Below are positions 8,245-15,695 of a stretch of 24,391 nt of DNA, piece by piece. Positions within the stretch are counted from its first letter, which is position 1; the number at the start of each line of letters is the position of its first letter. The stretch is taken from positions 1 through 24,391 of the forward strand of contig CALFZO010000044.1 in the NCBI GenBank assembly GCA_937952305.1. Direction: 5' to 3'. The DNA is from an uncultured Anaerolineales bacterium. GTDB taxonomy: Bacteria; Chloroflexota; Anaerolineae; Anaerolineales; UBA6663. The notes beneath the pieces are model-generated. The model was not told where the DNA came from and ran no database searches. It saw nothing but the letters and a program-made list of their open reading frames with translations. Made by a program: the position numbers and the translations under genes.

Positions 8245-8724
8245 CTAGAGTGGCAGGGCGGTGGTCGCCTTCACTTCCGAGAGCACCAGGCTGGTGAGGA
8301 TCCGCCCGACGCCGGGCGCCGGCGTCAGCCGATGCACCACAAATTGCTCCAGGTCCTGGCGGTTGCGCAGGGCCACCTTGAGCAAGTAATCGTGTTCGCC
8401 CGTGATGTGGTGGCATTCCAGCACTTCCGGCATGGCGCGCACGGCCGCGCGGAATTTCTCCACCTGGTCCAACTGATGGACCTGCAGGTTGACCTGGATA
8501 AAGCACAGCAGGTCAAAACCGGCTTTCTCGCGGTCCACAATGGCGGCGTAACCGCGCAGGTAGCCGGCCTGCTCCAGCCGCTTGAGGCGGGCGTGCGTGG
8601 CCGGCGGGGAGAGATGGACCTGGCGGGCCAGGTCCACGTTGCTCAGACGCCCCTCCGCCTGCAACGCCTGCAGGATGGCGCGGTCCAGGTCATCCAGGCC
8701 AGTTGGCTGTGAATCTCTTACCAT
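8245..8724 (-). CDS. Lrp/AsnC-family transcriptional regulator
   Basis: The 159-residue protein has the typical Lrp size. An N-terminal winged helix-turn-helix (about residues 9-60, 'LDDLDRAILQALQAEGRLSNVDLARQVHLSPPATHARL' as its core) is followed by a RAM ligand-binding domain (about 70-150). That domain contains the usual 'VLECHHITGEHDYLLKV' strand-turn. Lrp/AsnC proteins form octamers around DNA and sense amino acids. CAGGAG about nine bases before the ATG at 8724 supports the start. Its place directly upstream of tyrosine phenol-lyase suggests it senses tyrosine or another aromatic amino acid and controls that gene. This is inference from context. Confidence 0.93.
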   Translation of the reverse strand: MVRDSQPTGLDDLDRAILQALQAEGRLSNVDLARQVHLSPPATHARLKRLEQAGYLRGYAAIVDREKAGFDLLCFIQVNLQVHQLDQVEKFRAAVRAMPEVLECHHITGEHDYLLKVALRNRQDLEQFVVHRLTPAPGVGRILTSLVLSEVKATTALPL

Positions 8725-8756
8725 TAATCAAGCTCCTGGGTCAATGTTTATTCGGC

Positions 8757-8786
8757 AGTATAGTGAAAACAAGGAATATCCAGCAA
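8757..8786 (-). promoter_or_regulatory. Candidate sigma-70 promoter for the lrp-tpl unit
   Basis: On the minus strand, TTGCTG (8786-8781) and TATACT (8762-8757) are 18 bp apart, in an AT-rich stretch 33-62 bp upstream of the lrp-type start. The -10 matches the consensus at five of six positions and the -35 at about three. Confidence 0.5.
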
Positions 8787-8840
8787 CCTATTTATCAGAT
8801 AGCAAGCGCTTTATTCCGGCGGCACTGGCCCACTGCGGCG

Positions 8841-8916
8841 GGCGCCGAATAAATGAAAGCCCTGGCGCCGAGAGAGAGGCGGACTGCTGCCGGCAAAAGT
8901 GCGCGCCGGCAGTCCG
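8841..8916. repeat. GGCGCCGA direct repeats and a hairpin in the 8725-8964 divergent region
   Basis: GGCGCCGA occurs at 8841-8848 and 8864-8871, 23 bp apart; GGCGCC is itself palindromic. A longer imperfect hairpin follows: CGGACTG (8880-8886) and CCGGC (8890-8894) pair with GCCGG and CAGTCCG (8905-8916), with a 3-nt bulge. A third GGCGCC lies in TGGCGC-N5-GCGCCA (8931-8947). These sit between the divergent Lrp-type regulator and the 8965-12062 unit and are reasonable operator candidates. Confidence 0.35.
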
Positions 8917-8919
8917 GGT

Positions 8920-8925
8920 TACAAT
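8920..8925 (+). promoter_or_regulatory. Candidate -10 element (TACAAT) for the 8965-12062 unit
   Basis: TACAAT, 40 bp upstream of the first gene, matches five of six -10 bases. It is the same hexamer seen upstream of the 2765 gene. No good -35 is seen; the 8880-8916 hairpin occupies that position. Confidence 0.35.
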
Positions 8926-8964
8926 TACCGTGGCGCGCCCGGCGCCAGAAGGAGTGGAGGGGCC

Positions 8965-9534
8965 ATGTTTGGTAAACGCCTGAACCAGCCGCCAGCCGCG
9001 CCGGCGGCCAAACCGGCGGCGCCCGCCCAAGCCGCAACACCCGGCTGGCTGGTGCAAGCCCTGACCACTGAGTACGTGGTGGAGGGCCAGCTCCCGCCCG
9101 TGGACACGCCGCTGCTCGGCTATCTCAACATGTCTAACCAGGCGACCCTGACGCTGACGCCGGCGCGTCTGACGCCGCTGGAGCCGCAGGCCCTGATCGC
9201 CGAGGTCCAGCCGCCGGAGGTCTCGATCGTCAAGGCGACACTGATCGCGTTCGTGCCGCTGGACGAGAGGGCGGTGGCCTCTATCCGCGGCCAGATGCCG
9301 CCGCGCACCCTGGCGGCTGTGCTCTACGCCGGCCCGTACGTCCTGCGCGCCGGTCTGGCCATGATGGGCGACATGCCGCTGCGGCACCTGTTCAACACCG
9401 GCGCCGGCAACTTCATCGTCGCCACCGACGTCGAGGTGCGCTGCCAGGTCCTGGGCACGTCGTTCGCGCCGTTGGTGGCGCCCCTGGCGCTCCTCAACAA
9501 AACCCTGATCCAGCTCTATCACCCGGCAGGCTAA
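8965..9534 (+). CDS. Hypothetical protein, first gene of a four-gene unit
   Basis: I do not recognise this 189-residue protein. A short N-terminal Pro/Ala linker (residues about 9-25) is followed by a compact domain of alternating beta-type segments, such as 'ATLTLTPARLTPLEPQALIAEV', 'IVKATLIAFVPLD' and 'NFIVATDVEVRCQVLG'. No signal peptide or clear membrane helix is seen, so it is probably cytoplasmic. AGGAG and a GGAGGGG run lie just before the ATG at 8965; an in-frame ATG at 8899 has no ribosome site. The next gene begins four bases after the stop, so the two are almost certainly co-transcribed. Confidence 0.82.
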   Translation: MFGKRLNQPPAAPAAKPAAPAQAATPGWLVQALTTEYVVEGQLPPVDTPLLGYLNMSNQATLTLTPARLTPLEPQALIAEVQPPEVSIVKATLIAFVPLDERAVASIRGQMPPRTLAAVLYAGPYVLRAGLAMMGDMPLRHLFNTGAGNFIVATDVEVRCQVLGTSFAPLVAPLALLNKTLIQLYHPAG

Positions 9535-9538
9535 CCGC

Positions 9539-10948
9539 ATGCAGCCCAACAACTCCCGTTCGCGTGGTCTTCTCATCGGCGGCCTCGTCGGCTGCGGCGT
9601 GCTGGCGCTGTGCGGCTGCGCGCTGCTCGTCACCGGCGCCGGCGCCAGCCTGTGGTATTACGCCGACCGCGTCGGCCTGCTGGACGGCACCGCCACGCCG
9701 CGCCCCACGCGCGACCCGAACGCCACCGCGCAGCCGGCGCCCACCCCCAGCTCCCAGACCCTGACCACGATGGACGAGATCGACGCCTGGGTCAGCGCCC
9801 AGCGCGGCCTCGCGCCCACCAGCGCCGGCGTGACGCGCAAGTTCTTGTCGCGCGACGAGATGTACGACCGCACACTCCAGGATTTCGAGGAGGACACCAC
9901 GCCCGAGGAGGTCGCCGACGATGTGCGCAGCCTGGCCGTGCTCGGCCTGGTGCGGCCGGGCGTCGACCTGTACACGCTCTACCTGCGCATGCAGGCCGAG
10001 GGCGTCGTCGGCTTCTACGACCCCGACACCGGCGAACTGGTGGTGGTCTCAGACGAGGGGCAGCTCAACGCCTACGAACGCGTCACCTACGCGCACGAGT
10101 ACAACCACGCCCTGCAGGACCAGAACTACGGCATCCGCGGGCTGGGCTTCAGCGAAGAGGGCTGGGAGACGGACTCCGAGAAGGCCGGCGCCGTGCAGGC
10201 GCTGCTGGAAGGCGACTCGTCTCTGCTGGAGGAGCAGTACCAGGAAACGCTGACCGCCGACGAGCAGGCCGAGTACGACCGCGTGCTCAATGATTTCGAC
10301 CTGTCGATCTATTTCGAGCTGCCCGACTACCTGCTGCAGGACCTGTTTTTCCCGTATCAGCAGGGCCTGGAGTTTGTGCGCCGCTACTACGATGAAGGCG
10401 GCTGGGCGCGCGTGGACGAAGTCTGGCGAAACCCGCCCAGCTCCACCGAGCACATCCTCCACCCAGAGCGCTACGAAGCCGGCGACAACCCGCTGCCGGT
10501 GCCGCGCCCGGCCCTGACGGACACGCTCGGCTCCGGCTGGCGTCTGCTGGACCAGAACGTGATGGGCGAGTGGTACACGTACCTGATCCTGGCCTACGGC
10601 GACGACCCGGGCGCGCGCCTCGCCGAGAGCCGGGCACGCACGGCGGCCGAAGGCTGGGGCGGCGACTCGTACACGGTCTTCCGCAACGACGAGCTGAACG
10701 CGACGGTGCTGGCCCTGCACTGGCAGTGGGACACGCCGGCCGACGCGGACGAGTTCGTCGAGGCGTTCCGCGATTACGCGCGCCGGCGCTTCGGCTCGGC
10801 CGCCGACGACGGTCCCGGCTACACGTGCTGGGAGGGCGACGAGCTCCACTGCCTGTATCGCAACGGCGTCCACACGCTGTGGCTGGCGGCCCCGGACCAG
10901 GCCACCGTCGACCAGCTCCTGACGCAGTACCCGGACGCGCAGCCTTAA
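9539..10948 (+). CDS. Membrane-anchored HExxH putative metallopeptidase
   Basis: The protein has 469 residues. A basic start is followed by one long hydrophobic segment (about residues 10-40, with Gly and Cys) that should anchor it in the membrane. A Pro/Thr-rich linker (50-75) then leads to a large outside domain. 'AHEYNHALQ' places a zinc-binding HExxH motif at residues 186-190. 'ALLEGDSS', with Glu224, is a candidate third ligand in the style of gluzincin peptidases, which have a Glu in an EG-type motif about 25-35 residues downstream. Catalysis is inferred from the motif only, and the substrate is unknown. It starts four bases after the previous gene and is followed 21 bp later by a HAD phosphatase. 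Confidence 0.85.
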   Translation: MQPNNSRSRGLLIGGLVGCGVLALCGCALLVTGAGASLWYYADRVGLLDGTATPRPTRDPNATAQPAPTPSSQTLTTMDEIDAWVSAQRGLAPTSAGVTRKFLSRDEMYDRTLQDFEEDTTPEEVADDVRSLAVLGLVRPGVDLYTLYLRMQAEGVVGFYDPDTGELVVVSDEGQLNAYERVTYAHEYNHALQDQNYGIRGLGFSEEGWETDSEKAGAVQALLEGDSSLLEEQYQETLTADEQAEYDRVLNDFDLSIYFELPDYLLQDLFFPYQQGLEFVRRYYDEGGWARVDEVWRNPPSSTEHILHPERYEAGDNPLPVPRPALTDTLGSGWRLLDQNVMGEWYTYLILAYGDDPGARLAESRARTAAEGWGGDSYTVFRNDELNATVLALHWQWDTPADADEFVEAFRDYARRRFGSAADDGPGYTCWEGDELHCLYRNGVHTLWLAAPDQATVDQLLTQYPDAQP

Positions 10949-10969
10949 CGCCTCTCAGCGGTGACGCCC

Positions 10970-11656
10970 ATGTCGTTTGACCCGACCCGCGTCCGGGCCA
11001 TTCTGTTTGACCTGGATGGCACGCTAGCCGATACCGACAACGCCTATATCGCCCGCGCCGAGCGCCTGCTCGGCCCGCTGCGCCTGGTCTTCCCCCAGCG
11101 CGACCCCAAGCCGTTCCTGCGCTGGGCGCTGACGACGTCGATTGCGCCGCTCAACACGCTGATGGGGTTTCCGGATGTGCTCGGCCTGGACGACGAACTG
11201 GTGCGGCTGACCGATTGGCTGTCTGACCGCTCCGGCCGGCATGCCCGCGGCCACTTCGTGCTGATGGACGGCGTGGACGCGCTGCTGGCCCGCCTGGCGT
11301 CCCGCTACGCCCTCGGCATCGTCACCGCGCGCCCTGAGCGCGGCACGCGCCTCTTCCTGGACCAGTTCGGTCTGGCCGGGTACTTTCAGGCGGTGGCCTC
11401 GGCCCAGACGGCCGCGCACACCAAGCCCTACCCGGACCCGGTGCTGTGGTGCGCGACCCAGCTCGGCGTGCCGCCGGCGGCCTGCTTGATGGTGGGCGAC
11501 ACGGCCGTCGACCCGCTGTGCGGGCGGCGCGCCGGCGCGCAGACCATCGGGGTGTTGTGCGGCTTTGGCGCCCGCGCCGAACTGGAGCAAGCCGGCGCGC
11601 ATCTGATCCTCGAACACACCACCCAACTGGCGCGCGTGCTCGGGATCGAGGAGTAA
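10970..11656 (+). CDS. HAD-superfamily hydrolase, phosphoglycolate-phosphatase-like
   Basis: The protein has 228 residues. Motif I 'FDLDGTLADTD' supplies the nucleophile Asp14 and acid/base Asp16, and a helical cap follows. Motif II is the Thr in 'IVTARPERG', motif III is the Lys in 'HTKPYPDP', and motif IV is 'MVGDTAVD'. All four HAD motifs are thus intact. The family removes phosphate from small molecules in the cytoplasm; the substrate cannot be told. The ATG at 10970 is preferred because it gives the usual short lead-in to motif I. A GTG three codons earlier (10961) is possible, and neither has a strong ribosome site. The next gene starts four bases after the stop. Confidence 0.92.
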   Translation: MSFDPTRVRAILFDLDGTLADTDNAYIARAERLLGPLRLVFPQRDPKPFLRWALTTSIAPLNTLMGFPDVLGLDDELVRLTDWLSDRSGRHARGHFVLMDGVDALLARLASRYALGIVTARPERGTRLFLDQFGLAGYFQAVASAQTAAHTKPYPDPVLWCATQLGVPPAACLMVGDTAVDPLCGRRAGAQTIGVLCGFGARAELEQAGAHLILEHTTQLARVLGIEE

Positions 11657-11660
11657 GCCC

Positions 11661-12062
11661 ATGCCCTCTCGGCCCAAGGCCGAGGGCGGCGTCCGCGCTC
11701 CGGCGCCGGACGCCATCAAGGCCATCCTGCACGATCTGCTGGAAGCGTCCCCCTACATCAAGGCCACGGCCGTGGTGCGCGTCAGCGGCCTGACGGTGCA
11801 GGCCATCATGCCGCCCTCCATCCCGGAGGAGCGCGTCTCAGCGATGGCGGCCGTGCTGCTCCTGCTCGGGGAACAGATCACGGCCGCCATGCAGACCGGC
11901 CAACTGGAGAAGGTCTACATTCACGGCAGCGACGGCCACATCATCCTGACCTCGATCGGCGACCGGGCCGTGCTGACCGTGATGGCGGCCGAGAAGGCCC
12001 CGCTGGGAATGCTCTTCGTCGAAATGCGCGCCGCCGCCCGGCGCCTGAAGCGCCTGGTTTAG
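11661..12062 (+). CDS. Roadblock/LC7-domain protein
   Basis: The protein has 133 residues. After a basic, disordered lead (1-17) comes a single roadblock/LC7 alpha-beta sandwich. It shows 'ILHDLLEASPYIKATAVVRVSGL' (helix then strand), a long helix with 'AMAAVLLLLGEQITAAM', then 'KVYIHGSDGHIILTSIGDRAVLTVM' strands and a C-terminal helix. Such proteins bind small Ras-like GTPases, as MglB does with MglA, or act as scaffold dimers. No GTPase gene is nearby, so its partner is unknown. GAGGAG overlaps the end of the HAD gene and sets the start. Its stop TAG (12060-12062) is nested with the clpB stop TAA on the other strand, giving a 4-bp convergent overlap (TTAG). Confidence 0.85.
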   Translation: MPSRPKAEGGVRAPAPDAIKAILHDLLEASPYIKATAVVRVSGLTVQAIMPPSIPEERVSAMAAVLLLLGEQITAAMQTGQLEKVYIHGSDGHIILTSIGDRAVLTVMAAEKAPLGMLFVEMRAAARRLKRLV

Positions 12063-14662
12063 GCCGGCGTCCCCGCCTCGACGACCTCGCCCGTGACCAC
12101 GCGCGTGAACGTCAGCGCATCGCCGGCCGCGTCCACGCGCACGGTCTCACCTTCGCGGAACTCGCCCTGCAACAGCCGCAGCGCCAGCGGGTCCTGGAGT
12201 TCGCGCTGGATCGCGCGCTTGAGCGGCCGGGCGCCGTAGGCCGGATCCCAGCCGGCCTGCGCCAGGTAGGCCTGGGCGCGGTCGCTCACCTCCAGGCCGA
12301 GCCGGCGCTCCGCCAACAGCCGGCGCACGCGCTCCAGCTGGAGCACCACGATCTGCTGCAGGTGGCTGGCCTCCAGCGCGTGGAAGACCACCATCTCGTC
12401 AAGGCGGTTGAGGAACTCCGGGCGGAAATGCCGGCGGAGAGCGTCGAGGATCTCCGCGCGCGGGGCCGCCTCACGCTCGCTGCGCGCCCACAACTCCGCG
12501 CCCAGGTTGCTGGTCATGATCACGACCGTGTTCTTGAAATCCACGGTCCGCCCCTGGCCGTCGGTCAGCCGGCCGTCATCCAGCAGCTGCAGCAGGACGT
12601 TGAAGACCTCCGGGTGCGCCTTCTCGACCTCGTCGAACAGCACCACGCTGTACGGCTTGCGGCGCACGGCCTCAGTCAGCTGCCCGCCCTCGTCGTAGCC
12701 CACGTAGCCGGGCGGCGCCCCGATCAGGCGCGCCACCGTGTGCTTCTCCTGATACTCGCTCATGTCGAGGCGGAGCAGGGCCGCCTCGGTGTCGAACAGG
12801 AACTCGGCCAGCGCCCGGGCCAGCTCGGTCTTGCCGACGCCGGTGGGGCCCAGGAACAGGAAGGAGCCGAGCGGCCGGTTGGGATCTTGCAGGCCGGCCC
12901 GCGCGCGGCGCACGGCGTTGCTGACCACGCGCACGGCCTCGGCCTGGCCGACCACGCGCTGGTGGAGCCGGGCCTCCATGTGCACGAGCTTCTCCACTTC
13001 GCCTTCCAGCAGCCGCGTCACCGGGATGCCCGTCCACTTGGCCACGATGGCGGCGATGTCCTCGGCGTCGACCTCCTGTTTGAGCAGGGCCTGGCCGCTT
13101 TGGCGCGCCGCCAGCGCGGCCTCGGCCTCGGCCAACTGCCGATCCAGCTCGCGCAGCGTCCCGTACTTCAACCGCGCGGCGGCCTCCAAGTCAGCGGCGC
13201 GCTCAGCCTGTTCCACCTCCAGCCGCGTGCTTTCGATCCTCTCCTTGATCACCTGGAGGGCGGCGATGGCGGCCTTCTCGGCCTCCCAACGGGCGCGCAA
13301 GGCCTGGGACTGTTCGCGGGCGTCGGCGATCTCCTGCTCCAGCTTCGCCAGGCGCTCGCGGCTGGCGGCATCGCGCTCCTTCTTGAGGGCCTCGCGTTCG
13401 ATCTCCATCTGCATCCCGCGCCGGTCGACCTCGTCCAGGGCCTGCGGCTTGCTGTCGATCTCCATGCGCAGGCGCGCGGCGGCCTCGTCGATCAGGTCGA
13501 TGGCCTTGTCCGGCAGGCGCCGGTCCGAGATATAGCGCTGCGAGAGCGTGGCGGCGGCGATGACGGCCGCGTCCTGGATGCGCACGCCGTGATGGACCTC
13601 GTAGCGCTCCTTCAGGCCGCGCAGGATCGAGATCGTGTCCGCCACGCTCGGCTCGTCCACCAGCACCGGCTGGAAGCGCCGCTCCAGCGCCGCGTCCTTC
13701 TCGATGTGCTTGCGATACTCGTCCAGGGTGGTGGCGCCGATCAGGTGCAGCTCGCCGCGCGCCAGCAGCGGCTTGAGCATGTTGCCGGCGTCCATGGCGC
13801 CCTCGGCCGCGCCGGCGCCCACCACCGTGTGCAGCTCGTCGACAAACAGGATGATGTTCCCGGCGGCGTCCGTCACCTCTTTGAGCACCGCCTTGAGCCG
13901 CTCCTCGAACTCGCCCCGGTATTTGGCGCCGGCCACCAGCGCGCCCATATCCAGCGCCACCAGGCGCTTGTGCTTGAGGCCTTCCGGCACGTCGCCGTTG
14001 ACGATCCGCTGCGCCAGCCCTTCGGCGATGGCGGTCTTGCCGACGCCGGGGTCGCCCACCAACGCCGGGTTGTTCTTGGTGCGCCGCGACAGGATCTGGA
14101 TGACGCGCCGGATCTCTTCGTCGCGGCCGATGACGGGGTCCAGCCGGCCCTGCCGGGCGGCCTGGGTCAAATCGCGCCCGTACTTCTCCAGCGCCGCGTA
14201 GGTGCCTTCCGGGTTGGGCGACGTGACGCGCTGCGAGCCGCGCAGGCCGGCCAGCGCCTTGAGCAGGGCGTCCTTGGTGAGGGCGCGGCCGGCCGGGAAC
14301 GTGCGCGCCAGCCCTTCCAACGCGAGCAGGATGTGCTCGGTGGACGTGTACTCGTCGCGCATGGCCTGGGCCTCGCGCTGGGCGGTGCTGAGGGCCTCGG
14401 CGGCCGAGCGCGCCAGGCTGACCTGGCCGTCCGCGCCGTAGACCTTGGGGCGCGCGGCCAGTTTCTGTTCCACTTCGGCCAGCAGGGCGGCCGGGTCCGC
14501 GCCGAGCCGCTGAACCACCTGCGGGACGACGCCGTCCGCCTGGCGCAGCAGCGCGGCCAACAGGTGCTCGGGCTCAAGCTGTTGATGACGATGTTCTTCG
14601 GCCAGGCTCTGGGCTTCCAGGATCGCGGCCTGGGCCTTCTGAGTGAACTTATCGAGGTTCAT
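12059..14662 (-). CDS. clpB: ATP-dependent disaggregase ClpB (Hsp100)
   Basis: The 867-residue hexameric AAA+ machine pulls proteins out of aggregates and hands them to DnaK. Order of domains: Clp N-domain (1-145), first AAA module with Walker A 'GDPGVGKTA' near residue 203, coiled-coil middle domain (about 405-525), second AAA module with Walker A 'GPTGVGKTE' near 605, and a C-terminal D2-small domain. The middle coiled coil and full length separate it from ClpA and ClpC. It ends with a short extra tail. GGGAGGT lies just before the ATG at 14662, within a 10-base string (GCGGGAGGTC) also found at the dnaK ribosome site. It overlaps the roadblock gene by four bases at the 3' ends, so neither gene has room for a terminator. 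Confidence 0.97.
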   Translation of the reverse strand: MNLDKFTQKAQAAILEAQSLAEEHRHQQLEPEHLLAALLRQADGVVPQVVQRLGADPAALLAEVEQKLAARPKVYGADGQVSLARSAAEALSTAQREAQAMRDEYTSTEHILLALEGLARTFPAGRALTKDALLKALAGLRGSQRVTSPNPEGTYAALEKYGRDLTQAARQGRLDPVIGRDEEIRRVIQILSRRTKNNPALVGDPGVGKTAIAEGLAQRIVNGDVPEGLKHKRLVALDMGALVAGAKYRGEFEERLKAVLKEVTDAAGNIILFVDELHTVVGAGAAEGAMDAGNMLKPLLARGELHLIGATTLDEYRKHIEKDAALERRFQPVLVDEPSVADTISILRGLKERYEVHHGVRIQDAAVIAAATLSQRYISDRRLPDKAIDLIDEAAARLRMEIDSKPQALDEVDRRGMQMEIEREALKKERDAASRERLAKLEQEIADAREQSQALRARWEAEKAAIAALQVIKERIESTRLEVEQAERAADLEAAARLKYGTLRELDRQLAEAEAALAARQSGQALLKQEVDAEDIAAIVAKWTGIPVTRLLEGEVEKLVHMEARLHQRVVGQAEAVRVVSNAVRRARAGLQDPNRPLGSFLFLGPTGVGKTELARALAEFLFDTEAALLRLDMSEYQEKHTVARLIGAPPGYVGYDEGGQLTEAVRRKPYSVVLFDEVEKAHPEVFNVLLQLLDDGRLTDGQGRTVDFKNTVVIMTSNLGAELWARSEREAAPRAEILDALRRHFRPEFLNRLDEMVVFHALEASHLQQIVVLQLERVRRLLAERRLGLEVSDRAQAYLAQAGWDPAYGARPLKRAIQRELQDPLALRLLQGEFREGETVRVDAAGDALTFTRVVTGEVVEAGTPA

Positions 14663-14821
14663 AGCACGACCTCCCGCTCGCTATCCATATTACCTTCACC
14701 AACGCCTCAGGGTAGCCAGGGCGTGTTAGATTTCCATCTGCGCTGGATCAGGGTAGAGTAAACTTCGGGGCAGCGGAGCCAGCCTTCAGTGGTCGCGAAT
14801 TCCACGCAGGGCAGAGAAACT

Positions 14822-14839
14822 CGAGACGATAGCGTCTCG
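14822..14839. repeat. Hairpin CGAGACG-ATAG-CGTCTCG
   Basis: A perfect 7-bp stem with an ATAG loop, inside the clpB-Nudix gap. Confidence 0.55.
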
Positions 14840-14896
14840 GGCGAAGCCTGGCCTCCAAGCGGCAGGCCGGTTTCCATCCGACCAGAGCCGGGCTGG

Positions 14897-14946
14897 ACCC
14901 CGGCCCCCCACTTCGCTCCGCCTCGGGGGTCAGGGTGCGCCGGGGT
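14897..14946. repeat. 50-bp nested inverted repeat in the clpB-Nudix gap
   Basis: ACCCCGGC (14897-14904) pairs perfectly with GCCGGGGT (14939-14946). Inside it, CCCCC (14905-14909) can pair with GGGGG (14925-14929). The 'GGACCCCGGC ... GCCGGGGTGACC' style is typical of dispersed palindromic repeats in GC-rich genomes, so this may be a copy of a REP- or MITE-like element. Other copies would need to be found elsewhere in the genome. Confidence 0.45.
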
Positions 14947-15065
14947 GACCGAGCCTGCGGGCCGGGCACAGCGCCAGACCGGCGGGAAGGCCACCGTCGC
15001 AGGAAGACGCCGCCTTCGGACAATGCGTGTGAAACAGCCCAGCTTCACAGGAGTCTAGCGCCTCG

Positions 15066-15695
15066 ATGGTTATCAACCCACCGCCAGATTGGCTGCGCTG
15101 GGCGCGTAAGGTCCAGGCCATCGCCCAGATCGGCCTGACCTACGCCGCCAACGACTACGACCAGCAGCGTTACCAGGAGCTGCACGACCTAGCCGTCGAG
15201 ATCTTCGCCACGCACACCGGCCGCGCGCCGGCGGAGGTGGCCGGGTGGTTCACGGCCCAGCCCGGCTACGCCACGCCCAAAGTCGATGTGCGCGCGGCCT
15301 GCTTCCGGGACGGCCGGATCCTGTTGGTGCGCGAAAAAGCGGATGGGCGCTGGTGCCTGCCCGGCGGCTGGGCGGATGTGGGCGATGTGCCCTCCCAGGC
15401 GGCCGAACGGGAAGCGCTGGAGGAGGCGGGCTATGCGTGCACGGCCCGCAAAGTGATCGGGGTCTTCGACGCGAATCGCAGCGGGCAGCCGCTCTCGGCC
15501 TACCACGCCTTCAAGATCATCTTCCACTGCGAGCTGACCGGCGGCGGCGCCGACCCAGACCACGAGATCCTGGAGGTCGGCTTCTTCGACCGGGACGCCC
15601 TGCCGCCGCTGTCGGCCAGCCGCACCGCGCCCCACCATCTGGCCGAGTGCTTCCGGCACCTAGACGACCCGGCCCGCCCCACCGCCTTCGATTAG
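15066..15695 (+). CDS. Nudix hydrolase with N-terminal Nudix_N_2-like domain
   Basis: The protein has 209 residues. Residues 1-65 form a helical N-terminal domain ('WLRWARKVQAIAQIGLTYA...YDQQRYQELHDLA') typical of a subgroup of Nudix enzymes. Residues about 75-200 form the Nudix fold. The Nudix box reads 'GGWADVGDVPSQAAEREAL' then 'EEAGY' (about residues 100-123). It fits GX5EX7REXXEEXGX except that Asp replaces the first Glu. The core REXXEE, which binds the metal, is intact. Family members split nucleoside-diphosphate-linked substrates such as ADP-ribose or sugar nucleotides; the actual substrate is unknown. AGGAG lies about 12 bases before the ATG, a little far. Its stop TAG is nested with the convergent regulator's stop (TTAG at 15692-15695). 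Confidence 0.93.
   Translation: MVINPPPDWLRWARKVQAIAQIGLTYAANDYDQQRYQELHDLAVEIFATHTGRAPAEVAGWFTAQPGYATPKVDVRAACFRDGRILLVREKADGRWCLPGGWADVGDVPSQAAEREALEEAGYACTARKVIGVFDANRSGQPLSAYHAFKIIFHCELTGGGADPDHEILEVGFFDRDALPPLSASRTAPHHLAECFRHLDDPARPTAFD

Larger units (their letters stand above)
14663..15065. other. 403-bp gene-free gap, rich in hairpins
   Basis: No convincing gene lies between clpB and the Nudix gene. Short open frames on both strands (for example 14789-15058 plus and 14707-15048 minus) are Arg/Pro/Gly-rich without ribosome sites or family resemblance. The stretch contains several GC-rich inverted repeats, given as separate entries, and must hold the clpB promoter near its left end and the Nudix promoter near its right end. 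I could not match it to RNase P RNA, tmRNA, 6S RNA or a T-box leader by eye. Confidence 0.5.

Noticed and set aside
12362..14761. 799-residue open frame antisense to clpB
   Set aside because: It is the mirror of a certain gene in very GC-rich DNA, with Arg/Gly/Leu-rich composition and no family motif or ribosome site.
14789..15058. 89-residue open frame in the clpB-Nudix gap
   Set aside because: No ribosome site, low-complexity Arg/Pro/Gly content, and it runs through several hairpins.
14663..15065. RNase P RNA, tmRNA or T-box leader in the clpB-Nudix gap
   Set aside because: None of their conserved core strings could be found on either strand, and the downstream Nudix gene is not a usual T-box target.
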